Shown: positions 29,993 through 37,613 of the stretch, piece by piece
How positions within the stretch are numbered: the stretch's first letter is position 1
How the letters are laid out: the number at the start of each line of letters is the position of its first letter
Origin: Clostridia bacterium
Lineage (GTDB): Bacteria > Bacillota > Clostridia > TANB77 > UBA1234
Assembly: GCA_017539905.1 (NCBI GenBank)
Contig: JAFYBZ010000007.1
Span: 248,001-312,000, forward strand
DNA: 64,000 bases
Direction of reading: 5' to 3'
Position numbers and translations under genes: made by a program
The notes under the pieces: generated by a model
Databases searched by the model: none
Told to the model about the DNA's origin: nothing
The model's input: only the letters and a program-made list of their open reading frames with translations

Positions 29993-31849
29993 TTATTTAC
30001 TAATTGCATGGAATGGACATTTATCTGCACAAGTTCCACACTTTATACAAATTTCAGGGTCGATTTTGTGTGGTTGTTTTATTTCGCCAGAAATGGCTCC
30101 GACTGGACAATTTCTAGCACATAATCCACAACCTTTACATTTAGTAGGATCAATAGTAATGTTTGCCATTGACTTACATGCTCCCGCTCTACATTTATGA
30201 TCACGAACATGCTCTATATATTCATCTCTAAAGAATTTCATTGTAGATAAAACAGGATTTGGTGCGGTTTGGCCAAGACCACAAACCGAAGCTGCTTTTA
30301 CTTGATTTGCCAAGTATTCTAATTTTTCTAAATCTTCTTCTTCACCATTTCCGTCACAAATTTTTTGTAGTATTTCTAGCATTCTTTTTGTTCCAATTCT
30401 ACATGGATTACATTTTCCACAACTTTCAGAAACTGTGAAGTCTAAATAGAATCTAGCAATATCTACCATACATTTAGAACTATCCATTACAATTAATCCA
30501 CCAGAACCCATCATTGAGCCGATAGATTGTAAACTTTCGTAATCAATTGGAGTATCTAAGTTTTGTGCTGGGATACATCCGCCTGAAGGTCCACCAGTTT
30601 GAGCAGCTTTAAATTCTCTTCCGTTTGGTATTCCTCCACCTATATCAAAAATTATTTCTCTTAAAGTTGTTCCCATAGGAACTTCAACAAGTCCTACATT
30701 TACAACGTTTCCACCAAGAGCAAATACCTTTGTTCCTTTAGATGTTTCTGTACCAATTCCTGCATACCATTCTGCCCCATTTAAAATAATCTTAGTAATG
30801 TTAGCATATGTTTCAACATTATTAATTAATGTTGGTTTTCCAAATAGTCCTACATTTGCTGGAAAAGGAGGCTTAACTCTTGGTTGTCCTCTTTTACCTT
30901 CTATTGATTCTAATAGTGCTGTTTCTTCTCCACATACAAATGCACCAGCACCAAGTCTAATCTCTATATCAAATGAAAAACTAGAACCTAAAATATTTTC
31001 TCCTAAAAATCCATAATCACGTGCTTGTTCAATAGCAACTTTTAATCTATGAACAGCAATTGGATACTCTGCTCTTACATAAATAAATCCACGGCATGCT
31101 CCACAAGCGTATCCTGCGATTGTCATTGCTTCTAATACGCAGTTTGGATCTCCTTCTAGAATGCTTCTATCCATAAATGCGCCAGGGTCTCCTTCGTCTG
31201 CATTACAAACAACATATTTAATATCCCCTTGTGCAGCTTTTACAAATCCCCATTTTTTACCAGTTGGGAAACCTGCACCACCACGACCACGAAGTCCTGA
31301 TTTAGAAACTTCTTCGATTACTTCGTCAGGGGTCATTTCAAACAAACATGTTTCTAAGGCTTTATATCCATCAAAAGCAATATACTCATCGATGTTTTCA
31401 GGATCAATCACTCCGCAATTCTTAAGAGCAACTCTCTTTTGTTTTTTATAGAAGTTTAATTCATCTAATTTATTTACAATGCTTCCGTCAACATCTTTTG
31501 CAAGAAGTCTATCTACTTTTGTTCCAGATGCAACAGCATTTACAATATCTTCACAGTCTTCTATTTTTACATGACTATAAAAAGTATCTTCAGGACGAAC
31601 AACTATTATTGGTCCTTTAGAACATAATCCAAAACAACCAGTTTGAATTACTCTAATATTTTCGATACCTTTTTCTTCAATAATTCTTCTCATCTCTTCA
31701 ATTATTTTTGGAGATTTTGAAGAAGTACAACCAGTACCACGACATACTAAAATATGTTTTTCTGTCGTTGGTGCGATTGAACTAACGCGAAGTTGTAATT
31801 CAGCTCTCTTTTGTTCTCTAATACTTTCAATTTCTTCTCTAGTTTTCAT
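29993..31849 (-). CDS. hydB: NADH-linked hydrogenase subunit HydB (NuoF-like)
   Basis: This 618-residue flavoprotein carries FMN and the NAD(H) site of the trimeric hydrogenase. It has an N-terminal thioredoxin-like [2Fe-2S] domain (CRGTGCTSSKSP and CFGLCSKGP). The NuoF core follows with GRGGAGFPTGKKWGF (about 193-207), NADEGDPGAFMDR and GAGAFVCGEETALLESIEG, then an SLBB region. The NuoF [4Fe-4S] motif is ESCGKCNPCRIGTKRM. Two C-terminal ferredoxin-type clusters follow (CKGCGLCARNCPVGAI, CIKCGTCADKCPFHAI). This is the full length for HydB. GAGGAG lies before the ATG. It lies 45 bases after hydC. Confidence 0.96.
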   Translation of the reverse strand: MKTREEIESIREQKRAELQLRVSSIAPTTEKHILVCRGTGCTSSKSPKIIEEMRRIIEEKGIENIRVIQTGCFGLCSKGPIIVVRPEDTFYSHVKIEDCEDIVNAVASGTKVDRLLAKDVDGSIVNKLDELNFYKKQKRVALKNCGVIDPENIDEYIAFDGYKALETCLFEMTPDEVIEEVSKSGLRGRGGAGFPTGKKWGFVKAAQGDIKYVVCNADEGDPGAFMDRSILEGDPNCVLEAMTIAGYACGACRGFIYVRAEYPIAVHRLKVAIEQARDYGFLGENILGSSFSFDIEIRLGAGAFVCGEETALLESIEGKRGQPRVKPPFPANVGLFGKPTLINNVETYANITKIILNGAEWYAGIGTETSKGTKVFALGGNVVNVGLVEVPMGTTLREIIFDIGGGIPNGREFKAAQTGGPSGGCIPAQNLDTPIDYESLQSIGSMMGSGGLIVMDSSKCMVDIARFYLDFTVSESCGKCNPCRIGTKRMLEILQKICDGNGEEEDLEKLEYLANQVKAASVCGLGQTAPNPVLSTMKFFRDEYIEHVRDHKCRAGACKSMANITIDPTKCKGCGLCARNCPVGAISGEIKQPHKIDPEICIKCGTCADKCPFHAISK

Positions 31850-31894
31850 ATTTGATACTCCTCATATAATGGCAATAGATAATCGCCGCTACAA

Positions 31895-32377
31895 TTATTT
31901 TTCTTTTGCAATTATTTCGTCAATTACAGTGTCTAATTGTTTAACAGTTGCGTTTCCATAAACTTCATCATTTATCATGAATACGGGTGCTAATCCACAA
32001 GCACCTACACAGCGGACATCATCCAAACTAAATAGTCCATCTGCCGTAGTTTTACCTGGTTCAATTTTAAGTCTTTCGATTACTCTATCTAAGATGGCTT
32101 GAGAACCTTTAACAAAACAAGCTGTACCTAAACAAACTGATATTTTATATTTTCCTTTAGGCTCTAATGTAAATCTTGAATAAAATGTGATAACACCATA
32201 TATTTCTGCAAGAGAAAGACCTAAATATTCGGATATTTTAACTTGTGCCTCGTGTGGAACATATCCAAATCTTTCTTGCACATCGTTTAAAACTCCAATT
32301 AATCTATCTTTTTCTCTTGGATAATTTTCTAAAATCTTTTTTGTTTCTTCGTGAATTTTTATATCTCCACAGTTCAT
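31895..32377 (-). CDS. hydC: NADH-linked hydrogenase subunit HydC (NuoE-like)
   Basis: This 160-residue thioredoxin-fold [2Fe-2S] subunit transfers electrons within the HydABC complex. NuoE landmarks are LIGVLNDVQERFGYVP near the start, AEIYGVITFYSRF, and the four cluster cysteines in SVCLGTACFVKGS and VRCVGACGLAPV. It is first in the operon hydC-hydB-small protein-hydA. AGGAGGAA precedes the ATG, and a promoter-like sequence lies 48-77 bases upstream. Confidence 0.95.
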   Translation of the reverse strand: MNCGDIKIHEETKKILENYPREKDRLIGVLNDVQERFGYVPHEAQVKISEYLGLSLAEIYGVITFYSRFTLEPKGKYKISVCLGTACFVKGSQAILDRVIERLKIEPGKTTADGLFSLDDVRCVGACGLAPVFMINDEVYGNATVKQLDTVIDEIIAKEK

Positions 32378-32424
32378 AAAAAATTCCTCCTAAAATCTAT
32401 TAAATGCCAAATTTTACCTACAAT

Positions 32425-32454
32425 ATTTTATCGTATTTTACACTTGTGTTTCAA
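32425..32454 (-). promoter_or_regulatory. Probable promoter of the hydrogenase operon
   Basis: On the minus strand TTGAAA and TAAAAT are 18 bases apart, upstream of hydC. No clear operator is seen. Confidence 0.55.
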
Positions 32455-32541
32455 TACTTTTGCATTTTATTTAAATTAAATTATTGTAACAAAAAAGTAT
32501 TATATAATAATAAAAGAAATAATTATAAAATGGAGAATTAT

Positions 32542-33594
32542 ATGAAAAAATTTTTGATAGGATTAATCACTATTTTAATATTGTGTGTTTCATCTGCTTT
32601 TGCTGATTCAAACAGCTTTGTTCCGGCAACATATTTAGATACAGAGGCAAAATTTGAAATCCCAGATGAATGGATTTATGAAGGCGTTCTGTTTGATGAA
32701 AACTATTCTCAAAAGAAATATACATTTGTTAAAAATTTAGATGTTTCAATACTTTATGGAATGAGAAATCTAAAAGAAGAAATTCATAAAAAAATGCCTT
32801 TCGTTTCGGCTGACAGTATTTTAGATAATTTGTCAGAAGAAAATATTGTTAGTATTTTGGGAAGTGCAAGTAATAGTACAATTGAAGAAAAACTATATGG
32901 AAGCAATAAATTCTATGAGTTTACTAAGACTCAAAAAGTTGATACAGGAAAAGGCACTGTTGATGTAAATTGCATAGTGGATATGATGATAGAAGGAGAT
33001 AATATCTACTCTTTCTCATATATATACAAAAAAGAGAAAGACGGCCTTGTAGATTATGGAAAAACACTAACATCATTTACTACAAAAAGCAAAAAGACTG
33101 AACCCGTAGTTGAAATTCAATCTAAAGAAGAAATAAAAGAAGAACCAAAAGTTGAACCTATAGAAGAAAAAAAGGAAGAACCAATTGTTGAGATTATAGA
33201 AATTGTAAAAGAAGAACCTAAAGAAGAGCAAATAATTGAGAATAAAAACGAAGAAGAAAATAAAACGGAAATTGAAACCAAGGAATCTGAAGAAATTGTT
33301 GAAAACTTAGAAGAAACAATTCAAAAAAGTGGAGAAACTTTAGAAACCGAAATAATCGAAAGCGGAAATATAATAGAAAAAGAAATAATAGAAGAAACAA
33401 GCAATGAAGAATTAGAATTTGAGAATTTGGGTGTAGTACAAAATACATATAAACCTAAAAATTGGGTTGAAAGTGTATTTTCGATTATTGCAAGTAATCC
33501 TATATTATTAATTGGAATAATTATTTTAATTATTATTGATTTTATTATAGTAAGGCTTATAAAAAAGAAGAAGAAGAAAAACAGCGGTAAATAG
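32542..33594 (+). CDS. Secreted, membrane-anchored protein with acidic linker
   Basis: This 350-residue protein has a signal peptide (MKKFLIGLITILILCVSSAFA) and an unrecognised extracellular domain of about 170 residues. A linker of roughly 110 residues made mostly of Glu, Lys, Ile and Val follows (repeated EEPK and EPIEE blocks). A C-terminal membrane helix (ILLIGIIILIIIDFIIV) with a Lys-rich tail anchors it. I start at 32542, where TGGAGAA precedes the ATG; the frame is open further upstream but has no ribosome site. The anchor and linker would hold the domain away from the membrane. No family is recognised. Confidence 0.75.
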   Translation: MKKFLIGLITILILCVSSAFADSNSFVPATYLDTEAKFEIPDEWIYEGVLFDENYSQKKYTFVKNLDVSILYGMRNLKEEIHKKMPFVSADSILDNLSEENIVSILGSASNSTIEEKLYGSNKFYEFTKTQKVDTGKGTVDVNCIVDMMIEGDNIYSFSYIYKKEKDGLVDYGKTLTSFTTKSKKTEPVVEIQSKEEIKEEPKVEPIEEKKEEPIVEIIEIVKEEPKEEQIIENKNEEENKTEIETKESEEIVENLEETIQKSGETLETEIIESGNIIEKEIIEETSNEELEFENLGVVQNTYKPKNWVESVFSIIASNPILLIGIIILIIIDFIIVRLIKKKKKKNSGK

Positions 33595-33603
33595 CCATAT
33601 TTA

Positions 33604-33632
33604 TTGACTTTTTCCATATAATATGGTATTTT
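33604..33632 (+). promoter_or_regulatory. Promoter for trpS
   Basis: TTGACT and TATTTT are separated by 17 bases. The predicted transcript has a leader of about 90 bases containing a short ORF and a small inverted repeat before trpS. Confidence 0.65.
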
Positions 33633-33662
33633 ATGTAAAACAAATGCGAAGGAATGATTTAA

Positions 33663-33695
33663 ATGTTTATGATTAATACTCGATGGCGTAATTAA
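33663..33695 (+). CDS. Possible leader peptide of trpS with a Trp codon
   Basis: ATG to TAA encodes ten residues, MFMINTRWRN, with AGGA 9 bases upstream of the ATG. The TGG lies three codons before the stop, and the stop falls within an inverted repeat (GTAATTAA/TTAATTAC, 33688-33707). This could let ribosomes sense Trp-tRNA before trpS is translated. There is no U run after the hairpin, so classical transcription termination is not evident. It may be chance. Confidence 0.35.
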   Translation: MFMINTRWRN

Positions 33696-33728
33696 GGATT
33701 TAATTACAAAATTGAGAGGAGAATTTAT

Positions 33729-34712
33729 ATGAAAAGATTTTTAACAGGATTACAACCAACAGGTTGTTTAACTCTTGGAAATTATATAGGTGCAATTAAG
33801 CAAATGGTTAAGTATCAAGAAGAATATGATTCTTTTATCTTCATTGCTGATATGCATGCAATTACTATTCCAAAAGATCCAGAAAAACTAAGAAAAGATG
33901 TAAGAGATTTAGTTGCAATTTATTTAGCATGTGGAATTGATCCAAAGAAGAATACAATTTTTATTCAATCAGAAAATATTTATCATGCGAATGTTTCTTG
34001 GATTTTAGAGTGCAACACTCCATATGGACAATTAGGAAGAATGACACAATTTAAAGATAAAAGCCAAAAACATGAAAACTTCATGGCAGGTCTTTTGACA
34101 TATCCTATTTTAATGGCAGCAGATATTTTGATTTATGATACAGACTGCGTACCAGTTGGAAAAGATCAAAAGCAACATGTAGAGCTAGCTAGAGATATTG
34201 CAGAAAGTTTTAACAAAAGATTTAATACTGACTTTTTCAAAATACCAGAACCATTAATTCCTGAAGAAGGAGCAAAAATTGGGGATTTATTAGATCCTAC
34301 AAAGAAAATGAGTAAATCTGCAGAAAATCCTAAAGGAGTTATTTTACTTTTAGATTCAGAAAAAGATATTAGAAAGAAAATAATGGGTGCAACAACAGAT
34401 TCTGAAATGAGTGTAAAATATGATCCTGAAAATAAACCAGGAATTAGTAATTTGATTACTATTTATCATGAATTGTCAGGAAAATCTATTAAAGAAATAG
34501 AAGAAGAATTTAAGGATTCTAATTATGGCACTTTCAAAACAGCGGTTGCTGACTGTGTTGTAGAAGCATTAAATCCAATTAGAGAAAGATATGAAGAGTT
34601 AATTAACAGCAAAGAATTAGATGAAATATTAGATGCCGGAAGAGAAAAAACAACAGAAATTGCTAAGAAAAAATACGAAGAATTAAAAGAAATAGTTGGT
34701 TTAAAAAGATAA
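33729..34712 (+). CDS. trpS: Tryptophanyl-tRNA synthetase
   Basis: TrpRS charges tRNA-Trp. The 327-residue class I synthetase has the Rossmann start RFLTGLQPTGCLTLGNYIGAI, a HIGH-like motif seen as TLGN, DCVPVGKDQKQHVELARDIA in the middle, and the KMSKS signature (KKMSKSAENPKG, near 196). AGAGGAG precedes the ATG. No T-box is present upstream, unlike many Firmicutes trpS genes, but a short Trp-containing leader ORF is. A terminator follows. Confidence 0.96.
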   Translation: MKRFLTGLQPTGCLTLGNYIGAIKQMVKYQEEYDSFIFIADMHAITIPKDPEKLRKDVRDLVAIYLACGIDPKKNTIFIQSENIYHANVSWILECNTPYGQLGRMTQFKDKSQKHENFMAGLLTYPILMAADILIYDTDCVPVGKDQKQHVELARDIAESFNKRFNTDFFKIPEPLIPEEGAKIGDLLDPTKKMSKSAENPKGVILLLDSEKDIRKKIMGATTDSEMSVKYDPENKPGISNLITIYHELSGKSIKEIEEEFKDSNYGTFKTAVADCVVEALNPIRERYEELINSKELDEILDAGREKTTEIAKKKYEELKEIVGLKR

Positions 34713-34718
34713 TAGCTG

Positions 34719-34742
34719 TAGCGCCCGTTGGGCGCTATTTTT
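34719..34742 (+). terminator. Terminator after trpS
   Basis: An 8-bp stem (TAGCGCCC/GGGCGCTA) with loop GTT is followed by TTTTTA. Confidence 0.88.
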
Positions 34743-34853
34743 ATGTTAATTAGCACGATTGACAAAGACATATTTATAGTATATCTTATGGAAGATAAAA
34801 TACTTTGTAGACCTAAAAACAATAATTTGAAAGATTTGAAAGGAGTAATGGTA

Positions 34854-35996
34854 ATGAGAGTTGTACCTCGTGCTTCGTCAAATGTTGGCTATTTTTTGAA
34901 AAAAGATGATGCTATTGAGTTCTGTGGAAAATGTGGAAAAGTTTGCTATGAAAGAACTACAATAGATGATATCTTTGCAGAAAAAATTGAAAAATCCAGA
35001 GATAGAGCCTTTAAGTGTATTGCTTCTGGACATCATAGTATTTTAGACCATGCTTTTTATTCGCTTTCACTTGAAGGAATTCCTAAGATTCTTGCAATGA
35101 TATTAAATAACGAAAAGTATTATGCTACTTCTGAAAAATCTGCCAGATATACTAAAATGGCAGCTTCTGATGAAGAAAAAGAACTTTATCTTAAGTGGAT
35201 AGAAATATATACGGATCTTATTCTTAAAGAAAATCCTGAATTTAATCCCGGTTTTGCAGAAAAACTTGCACAAGAAAATGCTAGATATTTGATTAGCGTT
35301 TTCACTCCTGCTACAGACATGGTTTATACTACGAGCCTTAGACAATGGAATTATATTATGTATTGGGCTCAGAAATATATTGATAATGCTCCAAATGATG
35401 AGTTTTCTTATAGAGTAAAAAATGTTTTGGAAGATTTCCTTTATGCTATGCCTGATATCAAAGTGGATGGACTTAATACAGAAGCAAAAGGAAGAGCGTT
35501 CTCATTGTTTGGCAAGAGAATCAGAAGAGAATATTTTACTGAAGGCTATAGTGTAAATTATACTTCTACATTTTCTGCTTTGGCACAGGCTCATAGGCAT
35601 AAGCCTATCAAATATGAATTTACATTTATGGATAAACCTGAATTCTATGTTCCGCCTATTATTAAAGGCACTGAATTAGAGGAAGAATGGCTTAAAGATA
35701 TTTCTTCTCTTGCAAAGTTCTATCCTCAAGGAATGCTTATTAATGTAAATGAGCGTGGCGGATATGAAGACTTTATCCAAAAATGTACAGAACGTTTTTG
35801 CGGATGTGCACAGCTTGAAATTATGCAACGTACTATCAATACTATGGAAAGATATTTGGATGCAGTTAAATTCTCTGAGCAAGATATTTATAATGATCTT
35901 CGTGCCTACTACAAACCAAAATGTCAGCAGCCGCACGGCAAATGTGCAACGCCATGTGTACATGGTCCAAAAAATGCTTTTACAAGAAATATTTAA
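34854..35996 (+). CDS. ThyX-like (FAD-dependent thymidylate synthase) protein, internally duplicated
   Basis: ThyX converts dUMP to dTMP with FAD and methylene-tetrahydrofolate. Known ThyX proteins are about 220-260 residues; this one is 380. The first half has GHHSILDH (about 59-66), ATSEKSARYTKM (about 91-102, the S-x-R-Y part of the ThyX motif, with NEK where RHR is expected) and SLRQWNYIMYWAQ. The second half repeats the pattern with STFSALAQAHRHK (about 240-252) and NERGGYEDFIQKC followed by CAQLEIM. The C-terminal tail is Cys-rich (KCQQPHGKCATPC). I start at ATG 34854, with AGGAG 8 bases upstream. ThyX ancestry is fairly certain; activity is not. Confidence 0.75.
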   Translation: MRVVPRASSNVGYFLKKDDAIEFCGKCGKVCYERTTIDDIFAEKIEKSRDRAFKCIASGHHSILDHAFYSLSLEGIPKILAMILNNEKYYATSEKSARYTKMAASDEEKELYLKWIEIYTDLILKENPEFNPGFAEKLAQENARYLISVFTPATDMVYTTSLRQWNYIMYWAQKYIDNAPNDEFSYRVKNVLEDFLYAMPDIKVDGLNTEAKGRAFSLFGKRIRREYFTEGYSVNYTSTFSALAQAHRHKPIKYEFTFMDKPEFYVPPIIKGTELEEEWLKDISSLAKFYPQGMLINVNERGGYEDFIQKCTERFCGCAQLEIMQRTINTMERYLDAVKFSEQDIYNDLRAYYKPKCQQPHGKCATPCVHGPKNAFTRNI

Positions 35997-36004
35997 ATAA
36001 CAAA

Positions 36005-36040
36005 AGATGTCCCTCATATCAAAGGGACATCTTTTATTTT
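36005..36040. terminator. Bidirectional terminator
   Basis: A 9-bp stem (AGATGTCCC/GGGACATCT) is followed by TTTTATTTT on the plus strand, after the ThyX-like gene. The same hairpin lies next to the stop of the convergent 86-residue gene. Confidence 0.82.
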
Positions 36041-36294
36041 ATGATTTTTTCTCCGAAAGCAACAAAAGCATCGAGCGAAAGGTTTCTTTTCTGAATCTTT
36101 TTCAAAGAATCAATATTGTACCGGCGCGCAATTTTATTAACAAAGTAAACATCAATATAGCCAAATGCGGATCCATAAGTACGACCAACAACTACATCAC
36201 CACAGTTAACATTGTAGATAAATTGTGACCCGCGTTGCTTTGGAATTTCCAAAGACCGCTTTTCTGGTTTGACAATAGACGAAAAAGTAATCAT
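36034..36294 (-). CDS. Hypothetical 86-residue protein of atypical composition
   Basis: The protein is basic, with no signal peptide or membrane helix, and I recognise no family. The gene has a strong ribosome site (AGGAGGG, 8 bases before ATG), its own promoter-like sequence and a terminator, so it is likely real. Its codons are richer in G and C than those of its neighbours. Two in-frame CGG Arg codons (36123-36121 and 36258-36256) occur here, while I found none in the core genes. This suggests recent acquisition, together with the next gene upstream, which shares the composition. Confidence 0.6.
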   Translation of the reverse strand: MITFSSIVKPEKRSLEIPKQRGSQFIYNVNCGDVVVGRTYGSAFGYIDVYFVNKIARRYNIDSLKKIQKRNLSLDAFVAFGEKIIK

Positions 36295-36362
36295 TAGGAA
36301 ATCCCTCCTTTTTTATTTATACAGTTGTATTAATAAATGGAAAAACCCCACATTTCCTATAT

Positions 36363-36391
36363 AAAATACACTAAAAAAGCATTTTTGTCAA
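36363..36391 (-). promoter_or_regulatory. Promoter for the 86-residue gene
   Basis: On the minus strand TTGACA and TATTTT are separated by 17 bases, about 70 bases upstream of the start codon and just past the terminator of the preceding gene. Confidence 0.7.
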
Positions 36392-36405
36392 TTGAAGAGA
36401 ACAAC

Positions 36406-36430
36406 AAAAAAGGTGCTCATTTGAGCACCT
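36406..36430 (-). terminator. Terminator after the Cys/Thr-rich exoprotein gene
   Basis: A 9-bp stem (AGGTGCTCA/TGAGCACCT) is followed on the minus strand by TTTTTT. Confidence 0.85.
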
Positions 36431-36449
36431 TTTTAAAGTTATTTCTTAC

Positions 36450-37214
36450 TTAATGACAGCCTGTACCGACAGTCGTTGTAGTTGTCACAGTAGTAGTTAC
36501 GACAGTTGTAACATCAGTGGTTGTGGTAATACACATATGGGGGCAACCGGGGTGACAGGGACGGCAAGGTCCACAATGATCCGGGGGCTCAATGCAACCA
36601 GGGACCTCCTCTTCGGGGGCCTTTTGGGCAACGGCTCTAAAACCGAGCTCAAGGTCGCAATCGCCATCAAAATCGCCTACATACAGGTCAAGGCAATTAC
36701 CGCATTTAAATACAACTTTACCAACTTTTTCTCCTCTTACACTCTGTTGCAGGAACATATGGGCTCCATATGGCTTGCAACTGCATGGATTGGGAGAATA
36801 AATTGTTGCATCGATTACATCATCAACCAAGAAGTTGTCGCCTAAAATCGAGGCAACAACATCATAGTCGTAGAGAACCAATGTAATCTCTATATCTTTA
36901 CCGCCTTTAATAACTTTGAAATCTTCGTCCAAACCAATTCTCACAAAAGCACGTCTACGAATTGCTTTGCCATCTTCAAGGTATTTCGCCGCCAACTTGG
37001 AAGGAGACTGGAAGCCGAGCTTTTTAATCTCTTCGTTGGGCTTCAAAACACCAGCAATTCGTCCAGAATTGTCCAAAAGAAAAGTCGCGTAACCTTTTTC
37101 GACGTACTCCGCATCACAACCATAGTTATCGGAACCGCTGATTGCAAAAGCAGAAGTACACAAGCAAAGAGTAAGAACAAAACCGAGGATGGAAATCAGA
37201 ATCCGCTTAGACAT
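36450..37214 (-). CDS. Secreted Cys- and Thr-rich protein of atypical composition
   Basis: This 254-residue exoprotein begins with a signal peptide (KRILISILGFVLTLCLCTSAFA). A domain of about 170 residues of unknown family contains DFDGDCDLELGF, which resembles a calcium-binding DxDxDxxxxE loop. A Cys-rich stretch (CGPCRPCHPGCPHMC) and a tail of almost pure Thr and Val ending GCH follow. G+C and codon choice (CTC, GTC, GGC, one CGG) differ sharply from the surroundings. AAAGGAG precedes the ATG, and three TGTTACA repeats lie 73-101 bases upstream. Secretion is confident; the role is unknown. It may be a foreign gene under local phosphate-type regulation. Confidence 0.75.
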   Translation of the reverse strand: MSKRILISILGFVLTLCLCTSAFAISGSDNYGCDAEYVEKGYATFLLDNSGRIAGVLKPNEEIKKLGFQSPSKLAAKYLEDGKAIRRRAFVRIGLDEDFKVIKGGKDIEITLVLYDYDVVASILGDNFLVDDVIDATIYSPNPCSCKPYGAHMFLQQSVRGEKVGKVVFKCGNCLDLYVGDFDGDCDLELGFRAVAQKAPEEEVPGCIEPPDHCGPCRPCHPGCPHMCITTTTDVTTVVTTTVTTTTTVGTGCH

Positions 37215-37286
37215 AAACTTGCTCCTTTCTGCAATAAATGCATTTGGAATTTCTTGATTTTCCTTGATTAAATATTATCACAAACA

Positions 37287-37315
37287 TGTTACAAAACTGT
37301 TACAACAATGTTACA
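37287..37315. promoter_or_regulatory. Triple TGTTACA direct repeat (Pho-box-like operator)
   Basis: TGTTACA occurs at 37287, 37298 and 37309, exactly 11 bp apart, with 4-base spacers. OmpR/PhoB-type response regulators bind such 7+4 tandem repeats. The repeats lie upstream of the exoprotein gene (minus strand), with a possible -10 (GATAAT) at about 37275. They also lie about 70 bases behind the rightward promoter at 37381. Confidence 0.6.
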
Positions 37316-37380
37316 ATTAAAAAACTTTATGCAACCAATTATGTATCTAAAAGCTGATATTTCAAGGGTTTTATGTAATT

Positions 37381-37409
37381 TTGACTTTTAAAAACAATAA
37401 TGATATAAT
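37381..37409 (+). promoter_or_regulatory. Promoter of the methyltransferase leader
   Basis: TTGACT and a perfect TATAAT are separated by 17 bases. Transcription would start near 37416 and produce a leader of about 200 bases before the methyltransferase start. Confidence 0.85.
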
Positions 37410-37477
37410 ATCTTTGTGATAATTCAATTAGTTATTCGCGTTTTATCACCATAAAAGTTTAAAACTTTGGGTTAATA

Positions 37478-37510
37478 ATGAAGAGAACCTTAGAATCTCA
37501 TCATGAATGA
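37478..37510 (+). CDS. Leader ORF in the methyltransferase 5' region
   Basis: ATG to TGA encodes ten residues, MKRTLESHHE. Its first codons form the 5' arm of the terminator stem downstream, so translation or stalling here would open the hairpin. The ribosome site is weak (GGG, 6 bases upstream). An inverted repeat (AAAGTTT/AAACTTT, about 37454-37468) lies just before it. Confidence 0.5.
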   Translation: MKRTLESHHE

Positions 37511-37574
37511 CAAAAATCTACAGTACAAAATCTGTGGTTTGTTTTTGCTGTTCATGAAAGGAGGTTCTTTTTTT
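37481..37574 (+). terminator. Long terminator hairpin, probable attenuator
   Basis: The outer stem pairs AGAACCT (37484-37490) with AGGTTCT (37562-37568). Inside, TCATGAA (37501) pairs with TTCATGA (37551), CAAAAA with TTTTTG, and CTACAG with CTGTGG. Seven T follow at 37568-37574. It lies between a strong promoter and the methyltransferase gene, so most transcripts should stop here unless the leader ORF is occupied. Confidence 0.75.
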
Positions 37575-37613
37575 ATTATAACCACAAATATTTAAACAAA
37601 AAGGAGAATGAAA

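Noticed and set aside
33595-33728. A T-box in front of trpS
   Set aside because: No AGGGTGGNACCGCG-like core and no terminator with a U run are present in the leader.
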